DNA of 64,000 nt from Hygrocybe punicea (Eukaryota > Basidiomycota > Agaricomycetes > Agaricales > Hygrophoraceae): NCBI GenBank assembly GCA_963556145.1, contig OY744473.1:2170001-2234000 (forward strand), in the 5' to 3' direction. Made by a program: the position numbers and the translations under genes. Shown one piece after another: positions 1 through 11,175 of this stretch. Under the pieces are notes generated by a model, which was not told the DNA's origin, did no database searches, and saw only the letters and a list, made by a program, of their open reading frames with translations. Each line of letters begins with the position of its first letter. The stretch's first letter is position 1.

Positions 1-183
1 CATGGTCAATATCATTTCACCTCACGTATTATTACTGCACAGAAACAAGTGTGGTATCATGATGGAATGATTACAGGCAACTCTTGTTCCAGAGACACTG
101 ACCTTACACAACTTTCGGACCATGATATCAGACACTGTAAAAAGAGGAACCTTGTACTAGCCTTTTATGCTCAGAGTCTTTGA
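1..183 (+). CDS. Helitron Rep/helicase polyprotein, C-terminal 60 residues (partial)
   Basis: The frame is open from base 1 to TGA at 181-183. It aligns without gaps to the last 60 residues of the 2786-residue Helitron protein at 41085-49445, with about nine substitutions. The fragment contains the histidine box of the C-terminal deubiquitinase-like domain (YHFTSR, then VWYHDGM), so the protease-like end is kept in this copy too. The rest of the gene lies upstream of the window. Whether this copy is intact cannot be judged. Confidence 0.9.
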   Translation, partial: HGQYHFTSRIITAQKQVWYHDGMITGNSCSRDTDLTQLSDHDIRHCKKRNLVLAFYAQSL

Positions 184-620
184 GCATCCTCCTTGAGGTC
201 AAGCACGGCTTTCTTCATGTGGTAATCTGTTGTGTAGCATTCAGGGTCATGGAGAAGTAGGGTTGAGCAAATGTGAGTTAATTGTCAGCACACTGTTTGG
301 GGGGCAGTTGTGTTTGGCAGTTGACCTGTTGCTCCCTGAGCAATTGCTTCATGGCTGAGAGTGTTGCATGATGGTGCAACACAGGGGAGATGGCAGGTAG
401 AGAGGAGGTTGATGAAGACACTCTATGTAGTTTTATTTTATACTAATTTATATATGTTGCAGAGGTGGGAGGTGGGTTTATTAGATCAATATGCAATATG
501 CAACACATGCTATGTATCTATGTAACATGCTCCATGCAATTTTCTTAATTCAGCAAAGAAGTGAGGAAGGGGAAAAAAGAACTCGTTCATGCCATGCGCA
601 GCACTGGCCCACTAAACAAG
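1..620 (+). mobile_element. Helitron copy, 3' end (5' part outside window)
   Basis: Bases 1-183 code for the end of the same protein as the full Helitron at 41085-49445, and 184-620 matches the reverse complement of that element's 3' tail. The terminus lies at 620: a small GC-rich hairpin (GCCATGCGCAGCACTGGC) followed by CACTAAACAAG and then a T. The same terminus recurs at 15311 and 31556, and in slightly diverged form at 11859 on the other strand; beyond it the four flanks are unrelated, which fixes the boundary. A T after the end fits Helitron insertion between A and T. Confidence 0.9.
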
Positions 621-829
621 TTGGTGGTGGAAGATGTGGCCGAGGTATGTTGCTATCCTCACTCGTGTAATCTGATCCAAGGCATGTCTTGGCTGATATG
701 GCAAACGCATGATATGATTAGGATCTATTCAATATAAATCAGTTTTCATCAAGGGATAAGGACACATTACCCACAGTCTATGTAAGAATGCTCACGGCGT
801 TTAACCCCAGGCATACCGCGGTGAGGATT
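621..829. other. Spacer between Helitron end and CACTA relic
   Basis: No convincing gene. On the minus strand it may hold the last, unrecognisable part of the CACTA transposase C-terminus. No repeat or terminal inverted repeat is visible. Confidence 0.4.
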
Positions 830-2625
830 GACTGATGCGAGTTCTTCATCTAAATCATATCGTGTACTGAGCTGTCCTAGATAGGCCAAGTGAAGGTTTC
901 ACTTATTGAGGTTGCTCCATGGATGCCGTCATGAATGGAGTCCCGATTGCATTACCCCACAAAACCGCTCCATATAAAACACCCAAGTCACCCAGGAGGG
1001 GCCACAATTGCGGATGTCATCTGCAATATGTAAGAGACCATGGATCGTAAGTGTGCATGTTGAAAGTCTTTGTTCTTCGTACTGATAGTAGTATCTGTAA
1101 CAAATTAGCATAAGTATGGAATGAAAATGTCAATGGAGACATGAACTGTTCATATAGGTTGACCCACTGCACAATCTTCTCTTCAAGTTCGTCGACTTCT
1201 TTGTCAGTGATTTCCAATTTGAGCATTGTCTTCATGATATTGGCCAGCAAGCACATGTGCTTGTAGTAGCAGTTTTTTTTGAATCGTCCACGTAAAAGAA
1301 TTGGTGCAATATACATGAACCAGAAGGCCCATGATTCTGCTGTGAAGTGCGAGCGATCTTCAGCAATGTTGCTAAGCACACGAACAAAGGCAGCTGGAAT
1401 GGTCTTGACTGCATTTGCTGTCTCTTTGCCGATCTCCTCCCAGATATGTGGCGCCAATTCATAGTCTTCTGTCCCAGTATCAAGACCTTTGAATCGTCCT
1501 GTCCATAAGTCAACCAAGTTCAGACAAACATTTTCGCAGAAGATGTGCACCCAGTCCCATGGAACAGACCTCACAAGCTCAACTGAACGCACACGGGGTA
1601 ACCACAGCACCTTGCCAGATGCCAAAAGCTTTCCCGATGTCGTTCTTCTCTTTTTTGGTGGTTGCAGCTGCCATTCTCTGAAGAACGTCCTCGAATTCAC
1701 CATGTGTGCATCTAGGGAGGTTTTGCGGGTCCACGGATGGCCTTGTTAAATGTTCCACGTCTGGGGTGATGAGCGGTATGTAATAAATCTTCCCCTTCCC
1801 AGTGACATCCCGTACACCTTTCATCGTGCAACTGCAACAAGGGCAGTAGGTGTTGTGCCCTCTAATTCCAAGCATTTTCTCTATGGCCACAATGTCGCCA
1901 TGTTTCTGGATCAAATAAGCCCGTAGGTTGAAAAGGACATCTTCGACGGCCTCGTATGTTTGAATGCCATAAGCAAGGGTCGCGAGTTCATCGTCAAAGG
2001 GGGAAAGGAATGTTTCCAAGAGTTTTGGACGTTTGGGGAGGATGCCAAGGCAAATGAGGCTTTCAAGATGTGTTCGAGTGAGAGGGGAAAGGTTGTAGAT
2101 TTGCAGAAGAATTGGCATCGCAGAAGAGCTGTTTCGCTGACCTTTGTAGAGAAGGTAGCCATCGGTGCACAGCGCTAGTGCAATATCGCATTTGTCTGAG
2201 AAATACTTGTATGGGTGGTCAACACCATCAATTGTGACATTTTGATGCTTTAACCTGCGATAGTTGAGGCCATCAAAGACATCTCTCGTCCAGCCAACTT
2301 GATGTACATAGTCATCACGGTAGGCCAGACGAGCAACCATAGCTGGGCTTTGAAAAAACCCTCAAAGACGGGGTATGAGTAGAAGATAAACAAATGTTGC
2401 TCATGGTCGCTGACCACCAGCATAACGAGGTTCCTTGCAAACTTCACATTCTTGTTGGTGAGTGAATCGGCCTGTGAACGCAAGGCAAGAATTGATGCAA
2501 CAGTGATAGATGATGGGTTCAACGCCAGTAAGGATTGCGATGCGACGTGTTACAACCCAAGCAGAATCAAGCTCCATCTTGTGTGAAAATGTATTCCGCA
2601 TCTGATCGAACACAATGCAAGACAT
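830..2625 (-). pseudogene. CACTA (EnSpm) transposase, Tnp2/Transposase_21 type, decayed
   Basis: Reading right to left, the N-terminal cysteine motif (YHCCINSCLAFTG then CEVCKEPRY) is at about 2420-2530, followed by ALCTDGYL near 2160, the LLETFLSPFDDEL / LRAYLIQKHGD block near 1900-2030, GHNTYCPCCSC near 1830-1860, DWVHIFCENV near 1540-1560 and the C-terminal block LTIHGLLHIADD to FYMERFCG at 950-1060. This order is that of fungal CACTA transposases. The gene is dead: TGA stops interrupt the frame at 2401-2403 and 2362-2364, a frameshift separates the segments that meet near 1580-1700, and two more TGA codons lie below 931. Several TGAs stand where related proteins usually have arginine, suggesting CGA to TGA. 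A short intron near 1070-1150 is likely. No CACTA termini were identified. Confidence 0.85.
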
Positions 2626-3488
2626 ATTGCCGATAATCTTGAGTTGGAAAGCATGTATGTTGTCACGATCAGTGTCAGTGAGTATATCATTTCCACTTCA
2701 GGCTACCCCCAAACCTGAACAACTAGTTACAACTCACCTCTAGTACTGAACCATCTACATGTTGGTAAAAGTACTGGGCAGCCCTGGGACGATACATTGG
2801 GACATCCCATTGTCCCTGGTCCGGTGTATGGGATGGCCCATGGGACGACATTTGGTGTTGTGGGATGTCCCATGTCCCATGGGAGATCCCACACAAAGGG
2901 GGTGTCTGGGGGCATTTGGGACGTCCCTTCCCTAGCTATTCAATAGAAAACTCAGAGTGATGACAGCATCTAATTATAAATTTCCAGGCCTTGTCATGGC
3001 CACTATGGGTACCATGGGTGCTATGGCATAGTATAAGATTGTACATACTTATTCTTTTGAGAGTCACAGAGCTGATTGTCCTTCAAGGTCAGTGGCAGGG
3101 TGTGAAGATACAGCAGTTGTTTCCACATATAAAGACAGAAGGAGTGGGACAGGAAAAGTGCTGGAGATGTTGGGTAATGCAATGGGATTGAGGGGGAGGA
3201 TTGAGGGTGTGCTTCTAGTAAACCAATCCCTAGTGCATGTGGCAAGCTGAAGCTTGTAGGGGAGTAAGTGAGCAGAGCATGCATGATGATATACAAAGAA
3301 AAGTAGGGCTACATATGCAGAGGAGGCTGAGCTGAAAATTAAACACGTGTATTATGAAGAGCATTTGATCAGGATATCAGTGGTTATTACATTATTGGCT
3401 GTGCATACAATGGCTGACTGGGAAGCAGATGCAGAGGAGAGATCTGAAATTAGAGTGTGTCTTGAGGACAGTGGACTTTGGTAAGGAG
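2626..3488. other. Non-coding spacer with scattered GGGAYRTCCC palindromes
   Basis: No credible gene. Bases 2785-2935 hold a loose cluster of the palindrome family found in the two flanking arrays (GGGACATCCC, GGGATGTCCC, GGGACGTCCC), with different spacing. Bases 2940-3480 show nothing recognisable. Confidence 0.5.
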
Positions 3489-4083
3489 ACATCTCACAGA
3501 GGCTTTATTGGGACATCCCACAGGCTTGTCTGGGATGTCCCTGTCAGCTTGCAGCTGAGGCTTTCAGACATCCCTGTCATCTTGTGGGACATCCCACCAA
3601 GTCTTTGGGACATCCCACAGCCTTGTCTGGGACATCCCTGCCAGCTTGTGGGACATCCCACAGCCTTGTTTGGGATGTCCCTGTCAGCTTGTGGGACGTC
3701 CCACCGAGGCTTTGGGATGTCCCACAGCCTTGTCTGGGACATCCCTGCCAGTTTATGGGACATCCCACAGCCTTGTTTGGGACGTCCCTGTCAGCTTGTG
3801 GGATGTCCCTGCCAGCTTGTGGGACGTCCCACCGAGGCTTTGGGACATCCCACAGCCTTGTCTGGGACGTCCCTGGCAGCTTGTGGGACATCCCACAGCC
3901 TTGTTTTGGACGTCCCTGTCAGCTTGTGGGATGTCCCTGCCAGCTTGTGGGACGTCCCACCGAGGCTTTGGGACATCCCACAGCCTTGTCTGGGACATCC
4001 CTGCCAGTTTATGGGACATCCCACAGCCTTGTTTGGGACGTCCCTGTCAGCTTGTGGGATGTCCCTGCCAGCTTGTGGGACGT
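3489..4083. repeat. GGGACRTCCC palindrome array, left half
   Basis: Tandem array built of alternating blocks of about 20 and 23 bases, roughly TTGTGGGACRTCCCACAGCC and TTGTYTGGGACRTCCCTG followed by YCAGC. Each block has the ten-base palindrome GGGACRTCCC or GGGATGTCCC at its centre, giving more than twenty copies. Many open frames run through it on both strands but encode only the repeat (GTSHSLVWDVPVSLWD-like), so none is called as a gene. The array is continuous in type with 6357-6930; the LTR element at 4084-6356 splits it. Confidence 0.9.
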
Positions 4084-4244
4084 TGCAGCAGTAGCTGCTA
4101 GCCCCTAGGACCCCGGAGACCCTTAGCCAGTAGATTCCCTTTCCTGTAGTAGCTTAGTCATCCATCCTTGGGTTTCCTCAGCTTTCCCCTCCCAGCCGCG
4201 GCTCCCCCTGAGCTCTTCCCTGAGGTCCGGAGATTCCCCCTCCA
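4084..4244 (+). repeat. Left LTR (161 bp)
   Basis: TG...CA ends; one mismatch to the right LTR at 6196-6356; preceded by target duplication ACGT. Confidence 0.85.
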
Positions 4245-4545
4245 ACGTGGTGATGAGAGAGATTCGAGCCACGCACCCGTAGGACCAGATCTCGAAAGAT
4301 TTGGACACACAAACTAGGAAATCGAAGCTAACCAAGAAATCAACAGGACGCGCAAACGAAGCGCGAAAACACAACTGAACCAACACCATTTCCCTCGCCC
4401 GTCTCATTTATTTTGTTTCTCTTTGTTCCGTGCTATTTCTTGTGTTCAACTTTGGTTCAAATTTTCACGCGCTCGACTTATTTCATTTTTCCCGAATCTA
4501 TTTCCCTATCCGTTCATATGACTCACACAGCTACGGAACTACGCC

Positions 4546-5514
4546 ATGGCACCCCAAAAACGCAACCCGAAGATTATGAAGACTGAAAAGGAACTACATG
4601 CCGAACGTGACGCCCGGATCCTCGAGCTACAAAGGAGGTTAGCAGAGGAACGTGAAACAAAGGAGAAAAACACGGAGAAAAAGATGAAGGAAAAGATGAG
4701 ACAGAAGGAAAAGACAGCACGACAGGTGCTCCGTCATGCAATGGAAGGTACGCACCTTGAAACGAAGGCACAAGACTCACCACAGGCCAAAAACGAGGAG
4801 CCGCGCACAAACGGGGAATCGTTTGCCGCGCCTGGGCTGCCAACCGCATCCCAAGTCCCCACAATGTCAACAGGAACTCCGTCTCCCATTTCACAGGCCC
4901 CAATGCAGTCCGCACGCACCCCAACAAGCCCACTGTCGCCCAACACAACTTCCACGTCACCACTTGCCCAAACGCCGCCGCTGCCGCATATGCAACCAAC
5001 GGCACCCCAAAACGCAACAGGGATACCCGGAACGCCCCACTCACAGCCCCATCGTCCAGCCCCATCGCCGTTGACCCAAGGACAGCCAACGCGAGCAACC
5101 GTGTACCCAAATGAGCCCCAATCAAACCCATCCACGACCGCCACGTCACCACCAACGCCGACGCGTCAATACACGCCCCACACCCCGTTACCACCCCAGA
5201 ACGTGTCAATAAAGCCCATACCACAACCCCGAAGTCCAACAACGCCGCAAAACGCGTCAACCATGCCCCAGAACGCGTCGAGAAGGGCCCCAGAGACGCC
5301 CCAGGCCCCCTACATGCCCCAAAACGCGCCGCGAGTGGCCACACAGATGCCCCATACCCCAACGAAACCCCAGGACACCCCACGAATACCTGAGCAGACT
5401 CCCCGTACCTCGTACACGCCCCAGAACGCGCCGCGAACAGCCCCAGAGACGCCCCAAGCCCCCTACACGCCCCAAAACGTGCCGCGAATGGCCCCACAGA
5501 CGCCCCATACCTGA
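4546..5514 (+). CDS. Gag-position protein: coiled coil plus proline-rich tail, unknown family
   Basis: 322 residues from the first ATG after the left LTR. Residues 9-65 are highly charged (Lys/Glu/Arg rich) and look like a coiled coil. The rest is Pro/Thr/Ser/Gln/Ala rich with degenerate repeats such as PETPQAPYTPQNAPR. It stands where an LTR element carries gag, but I see no zinc knuckle or capsid motif, so the role is inferred from position only. The frame stops at a TGA (5512-5514) that falls in the repeat at a place where an earlier repeat unit has a sense codon, and the same frame stays open for another 207 codons. Either the stop is a recent mutation or it is read through. Confidence 0.6.
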   Translation: MAPQKRNPKIMKTEKELHAERDARILELQRRLAEERETKEKNTEKKMKEKMRQKEKTARQVLRHAMEGTHLETKAQDSPQAKNEEPRTNGESFAAPGLPTASQVPTMSTGTPSPISQAPMQSARTPTSPLSPNTTSTSPLAQTPPLPHMQPTAPQNATGIPGTPHSQPHRPAPSPLTQGQPTRATVYPNEPQSNPSTTATSPPTPTRQYTPHTPLPPQNVSIKPIPQPRSPTTPQNASTMPQNASRRAPETPQAPYMPQNAPRVATQMPHTPTKPQDTPRIPEQTPRTSYTPQNAPRTAPETPQAPYTPQNVPRMAPQTPHT

Positions 5515-6138
5515 ACGGAGCCCCAGGACACGCACCCCGAAGAGCCACAGCGTGATATACCCCCCCCAGTACCGCTGTTAACCCCCGTTTTCGTATCTCA
5601 GATTTGTAGTATATATAAACGCGATTTTTCAGACTTATGCACAGGTGCTCGACCATGGAGCAGCACCCGCCGCCGTAACCGTCGCCTGTTACCCCAACGC
5701 CATGCCCGTCACCCGTTTTCCAACCCAGCCATACAGCAACCTCGCCAACTAGCCCCCACCGAAGTTATCCCACCGATCGCACCGCCCCCACGACTCGTCG
5801 ATGTAGGTACTCAGACTACGGAAGATGAACGGCCAACAATCTTCCCCGTATCGACATTGTATGGTCCTGTCCACTCATCGATAGCACTTGCCCTTGGTGT
5901 GGCCATCCCGTTTGTGATTGATCGATCATGGGCTATAGCCGAGCTTGCATGGGGCCCAGGAATCGACTCATGGTACACCCTCTTAGAGCTTCTTCCCCCA
6001 GATGTGAACATTATGCTACATGTTCTCATGGAGATTGTACACCCTCAGTGTGGCAACCATGACCCGCTCTTTGGACCCCTCTTAGCACCGGTGATAGCGA
6101 GGATAGTAGATGAGTGGGTGGATTTTCAGGGAGGATGA
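5515..6138 (+). pseudogene. In-frame continuation of the LTR-element ORF after TGA
   Basis: Same frame as 4546-5514, open for 207 codons to TGA at 6136-6138. It starts proline-rich, then becomes a non-repetitive, partly hydrophobic segment (from about 5857: SSIALALGVAIPFVIDRSW, later LELLPPDVNIMLHVLMEIVH). The change of composition to normal protein-like sequence suggests that both parts once formed a protein of about 530 residues. No family recognised. Confidence 0.5.
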
Positions 6139-6195
6139 GATTTTCAGAGGCAGGAGATGTGTGCGAGGGCACACACCATTGTGGAGGGGGGTACC

Positions 6196-6356
6196 TGCAG
6201 CAGTAGCTGCTAGCCCCTAGGACCCCGGAGACCCTTAGCCAGTAGATTCCCTTTCCTGTAGTAGCTTAGTCATCCATCCTTGGGTTTCCTCAGCTTTCCC
6301 CTCCCAGCCGCGGCTCCCCCTGAGCTCTTCCCTGAGGTCCTGAGATTCCCCCTCCA
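6196..6356 (+). repeat. Right LTR (161 bp)
   Basis: Matches 4084-4244 with one difference; preceded by a purine tract at 6183-6191 and followed by target duplication ACGT and then by the resumed GGGACRTCCC array. Confidence 0.85.
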
Positions 6357-6930
6357 ACGTCCCACCACGGCTTTGGGATGTCCCACAGCCTGGTCTGGGA
6401 CGTCCCTGTCAGCTTGTGGGACGTCCCACCGAGGCTTTGGGATGTCCCACAGCCTTGTCTGGGACATCCCTGCCAGTTTATGGGACATCCCACAGCCTTG
6501 TTTGGGACGTCCCTGTCAGCTTGTGGGATGTCCCTGCCAGCTTGTGGGACATCCCACTGAGGCTTTGGGATGTCCCACAGCCTTGTCTGGGACATCCCTG
6601 CTAGTTTATGGGACATCCCACAGCCTTGTTTGGGACATCTTTGTCAGCTTGTGGGATGTCCCTGCCAGCTTGTGGGACGTCCCACCGAGGCTTTGGGACA
6701 TCCCACAGCCTTGTCTGGGACGTCCCTGGCAGCTTGTGGGACATCCCACAGCCTTGTTTGGGACGTCCCTGTCAGCTTGTGGGATGTCCCTGCCAGCTTG
6801 TGGGACGTCCCACCGAGGCTTTGGGACATCCCACAGCCTTGTCTGGGACATCCCAACGAGGCTTTGGGACGTCCCACAGCCTTGTCTGGGACATGCCTGT
6901 CAGCTTTTGGGATGTCCCACAGGCTGGTTG
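6357..6930. repeat. GGGACRTCCC palindrome array, right half
   Basis: Same 20/23-base blocks as 3489-4083, resuming directly at the ACGT target duplication. It ends near 6930 and passes into AT-rich sequence. Open frames through it are repeat artefacts. Confidence 0.9.
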
Positions 6931-7503
6931 GACTGACTGCTTGCTCAGCATCTGCTAAGTAATCATACCAATAAACCATTATATCATATGTTATAACATA
7001 ATTTTAAATAATTTACATTTAGCAACTTACTTGAAATAGACATTGCAAATCAAATAATCATTTTGCTTAATTATATACATATCTACATTATCAGGAGATG
7101 AGGGAGGGAGGTGGTGGTGGTGGTGGTGGAGAGAAGAGGAGAGGTGGAAATGACCAGGGGGAATGGAGGGGGTGGGCAAGGGGAGAAGGGCAGGAGGTGG
7201 ACGGGAGGTGGGGCTGGCAGGGGGCAGGAGATAGGCAGGGGGAGAAGAGGCAGGAGGAGAGAGGAGAGGGAAACGGGAGGAAACGGGAGGGAAACGGGGG
7301 GGACCTACAAAGTTACATACCGGTGTGGAGGGACGGAGTCAGCTGAGAGAACTGGGATGGAATCGAGTGATGATAGTGATGATAATCGCTACAACACGAG
7401 ATCTGTACTACTAAGGAAACACAACCGTGGGAATCCTAGTCACGTGACTGTCCAGGTACATCTACTACACCGGGGTTACCCACATGTCCACCCCCCTCCA
7501 CGT
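6931..7503. other. Spacer: AT-rich, then purine-rich low complexity
   Basis: Bases 6960-7090 are AT-rich. Bases 7090-7310 are a purine-rich tract (GGA, GGT and GAGGA runs) whose open frames are low-complexity. Bases 7320-7503 are ordinary sequence with no gene seen. The left end of the palindromic element starts at 7504. Confidence 0.5.
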
Positions 7504-7619
7504 CAGTAGACCCAGTCGTTTTGGTTAACCCAATCGCAGATATAGTTGCAAAAGGTAGGTACACATAGCTCAGTTGCTTGCTGGGGGGGTAGGTTAACCC
7601 AAAGGACAGCTCTTGCTGG

Positions 7620-8345
7620 GGAAATGTGGGGTGGTAGGTTGACCCAGGTACAGCTCTTGCTGGTCAAGGGTGGCTGGGTGGGTCAACCCGGTGTCAGCTC
7701 TACCATGGGGTAGGTTAACCCAGGACAGCTATTCTGGATTGGTTGGGTTGACCCAGATCCAGGTGTTCAAGCAATGTGGGTTGACCGGGGTCCAGCTATT
7801 GCTGTAGGCTTGGGTTAACCAGGGTCCAGCTCTTGCTGCAGCACTGGGTTGACCTGGGTCCAGCACTTGCTGCAGGGCTTGGGTTGACCGGGGTCCAGCT
7901 ATTGCTGCAGGCTTGGGTTGACCAGGGTCCAGATATAGCTGCAGCACCAGGTTGACCTAGGTCCAGCACTTGCTGTGGGGCTTGGGTTGACCAGCATCTA
8001 GCTCTTGCTGCAACACTGGGTTAACCCAGGTCCAGATATTGCTGCAGCACCGGGTTGAACTGGATCGAGCGCTTGCTGTGGGGCTTGGGTCCAGCTATTG
8101 CTGCAGGACTTGCTTTACTCAGGTCCAGCACTTGCTGTAGGGTAGGTTGACCGGCGTCCAGCCTGTCCTGTAGCATTGCATTGATTGCAGACCCACTGAT
8201 GTAGCAGGATTGGGTACATGAGGGTCCAGCTATTGCTACAATATTGGGTTGACATGGCCCTGCTCTTGCTACAGAATTCAGTTGACCCTGGCCCAGCTCC
8301 CACTGCAGCATTGACTTGAACAGGGTCCAGCTTTTGCTGCAATGT
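7620..8345. repeat. Minisatellite of copy A left arm
   Basis: Tandem units of about 30-40 bases around GGTCCAGCTATTGCTGCAGC and GGGTTGACC, degenerate. The same family forms the arms at 56345-57975 and 61600-63240. Frames through it encode only repeats such as QQVLDPGQPSAAA. Confidence 0.85.
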
Positions 8346-8804
8346 GGGCCCATGTCAGTGCAATGGATTGCGCCACATTTCACTCTGCCTGCATGTATTT
8401 AATGTTGACAACATTGACAGAGCTCACAGCAGCTCAAGCCAATATTTATTCAGAAACTGCCATATATATAAAATAATCAAAATATTTCAATCTGTACCGA
8501 ACATAAATGTACCATGTAATATAATTTGAATGCAATTATTAAAAGCACAGGGAATAGCAAAATTACACAATTATTCTTTTGACAATGCACAATATCTTAC
8601 TTTTATTATCAGCTATCAGCCATTACAGGAGTTACTTATCCCTAATGACAATCTATGGCAAAACCAGAAATTAACCCATTTGGAATATTGTGCTTTTCTA
8701 TTTAATATTGCTCAATTCTCTATTGGAATATATATAACCTCACTATTACTTTAAATACACACATACATTTAATGATTATTAAAATACATAATTAAATAGT
8801 AAAG

Positions 8805-9200
8805 GGCAGGAGGCAGGTGGGTGGGTGTGGAGTGGGAGGAAGGTGGGAGTGGGAGTGGAGGAAGGTGGGAGTGGGAGAAGGGAGTGGGAGTGGGAGAAGT
8901 AGGAAGGTGGGAAGGCAGGAGGGAAGGGCAGCAGGGAGAGGGAGAGGGAGAGGGAGAGGGATGTACATACCTGTTGCGTTCCCCTCGTCCTCGTCGTCTT
9001 CGTCTATGTCTCCGCCATCCCTGTCCCCATCGTCCCCATCGTCCACTGGATCATCCTCGTCTTCTCCGTCGTCCTGTCGTCTCCTCACTGGCCGTCTCCA
9101 TCCCCATCCCTGTCCTCTGGCTTGTATGTGGCCTCGCCGTCGTCGTGGCCGCTGTGGCTGTCTCGGCCATCTGTCTCGGTCGTTGGCGCATCCTTGTACC
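8805..9200. repeat. Low-complexity tracts, copy A left
   Basis: GGTGGGAGTGGGAG-type purine tract, then CGTC/CCTCGTC tract. They match 58455-59080 of copy B in type and order. Confidence 0.8.
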
Positions 9201-10429
9201 CAGCCTTGTGGCCTCATTTCCGTGGCCATTTTCATTGGCATCCATTCTGATTGCTGGGGCAGCTGTGGCGTTGTTTTCTGGGCTGGTGTTGGTTGCAGTT
9301 CGGGTTCGCCTGTGTTTGTCGTGGGTGTAGCTGCAATCATTAATAATCATTAGCACACAACTCACAAAAAAATTACAAAAAGACCTACCTCAGGTACTCT
9401 TCTGCACCCGTTTTGTGTTGTTGGAAACGAAGGAGTCGAACTCCAACCAGCAGTTGCTGACTTCCCAAACAGGTTCGAGTTGGCAGTGTGGCTGAAGTTT
9501 TTGAATCTTCTGGCATGCACAACAAGGCATGTATACCCAAAGTGAGATCCTCAAAAGATGTAAATATAGTATACCTACTCTCATCTCAAATTTCGTATTT
9601 TATTTGGCCCTGCATAAAGAGCTATTCACAATTTATTCCATTCCTCTGCCAGAATTTGCCCCTTAATGATCTAACTTTGTCTTAAAAGTCTGGAATTAAT
9701 CTAAGGAGTACTTGAATAAGTACTCATTGTGGTACAAATAAGTGCCTGATTGTTGGTGGACCAGGACCTATGTTGCAGCCAGTAAATGCACAGAATTGTG
9801 CATTGTGGCTGGGCCACACCTCAACCGAAGTCAAAATCCAAACTAGCTGCTTTACTTTGAACCTGTCGTTTCTTGGCTACAACAGATGTCTGGGACCACC
9901 AAGTGCCAGGCACTGATTATCAATACAATAGATACTTTACATAGTAGTTTCACGATTATTCTCATATTTTTCAGAGCAATATTGGTAATGTTGCACCTTA
10001 AGGGTCTGAAATTGGCAGGGAGGTATTAATGAATCATGGATATCTCTCTATGTAGGCCATAATAAAATACAAAATTTGGGGAGGATGTAGTTAGAGGCTA
10101 ATTCTATCCCTACATGGTCTTAAATGTGTTACACAGTTGTTGTGCTACAACTGAGAAAAGTAAGATCTTGGTTACATATAAGGCAACTCGCGCCCGTTTG
10201 GGCAATCGGCAACCTCCGGCGTGGGTTCAAATCGTCGCGTACTCCACGATGCGTCCACGAGAACGGCGACAGCAACAACATCAAGTAGAAGGTAAGTACA
10301 AGTCTCAAAACTTACTATCTATTACTATGCTAACTAATATTGTTATTTTTATGTAGCACTTTCTTACTGCCGCGCCGGGAATGCCCCGCAACACGTCACG
10401 TCAACGCCCAACTCAAGGGCCGAAACAAC

Positions 10430-11175
10430 GGATGGCAGGCAACGACGACGACAAACGACGAGGGCAGAGACGGCCGGCCAGGGGACGACAGGACGACGGA
10501 GACGACGACAGGACGGAGAAGGATAGCGACGGGACGACAGGACGACGGGGCGACGACGACCATCAGGGGGATGACGACGACCGTCCAGGACGACGACAAC
10601 CATCCAGGGGACGACGAGGACGACGACGGGTACGGAGCCGCGGATGACGACGACAACGACGACGATGACGACGACGACGTGAACGACCGGGATCGGGAAC
10701 GACAGGAACGGGGACGACGGGGACGAGGACGGCGGAGACGCAGACGCAGACGACGAGGACGAGGACGGCGGAGACGAAGACGAAGACGACGAGGACGAGG
10801 ACGGCGGAGACGAAGACGAAGACGACGAGGACGAGGACGAGGACGGCGGAGACGCAGACGACGAGGACGAGGACGACGGGAACGAGAGAGGTATGTACAT
10901 CCCACCCCTATTCCCACCCTTCCTCCCTCTCCCTCTCCCTCTCCCTCTCCCTCTCCGTCTCCGTCTCCGTCTCCGTCTCCGTCTCCCTCCTGCCCTTCCC
11001 TCCTCCCCTCCCTCCTTACCCTTCTCCCACTCCCACTCCCATTCCCTTCTCCCACTCCCACTCCCTTCTCCCACTCCCACTCCCACTCCCACTCCCACTC
11101 CCACTCCCACTCCCACTCCCACTCCCACTCCCACCTCCCACTCCCACTGCCACCTTCCTCCCACTCCACACCCAC
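10430..11175. repeat. Low-complexity tracts, copy A right
   Basis: GACGACGAGG-type tract to about 10890 followed by a CTCCCTCTCCC / CCCACTCC tract to about 11175, in inverse order and orientation to 8805-9200. Long open frames here (Arg-, Asp- or Ser/Pro-only) are composition artefacts. Confidence 0.8.

Larger units (their letters stand above)
4084..6356 (+). mobile_element. Non-autonomous LTR retrotransposon, 2273 bp, near-identical LTRs
   Basis: Two direct repeats of 161 bases (4084-4244 and 6196-6356) start TGCAGCAG, end CTCCA and differ at one visible position (4229 G, 6341 T). The element is flanked by ACGT on both sides (4080-4083 and 6357-6360), a 4-base target duplication taken from the middle of GGGACGTCCC. 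A possible primer-binding site starts with TGG at 4248, three bases after the left LTR, and a purine tract (GGAGGGGGG) lies at 6183-6191 just before the right LTR. The interior has one long proline-rich frame and no protease, reverse transcriptase, RNase H or integrase, so it must depend on enzymes supplied elsewhere. The almost identical LTRs indicate recent insertion. Confidence 0.85.

Noticed and set aside
4240..4320. tRNA gene or tRNA-derived sequence just inside the left LTR (minus strand reads GGCTCGAATCTC...CACCA)
   Set aside because: Stems do not pair properly for a cloverleaf. Only a tentative primer-binding site is kept.
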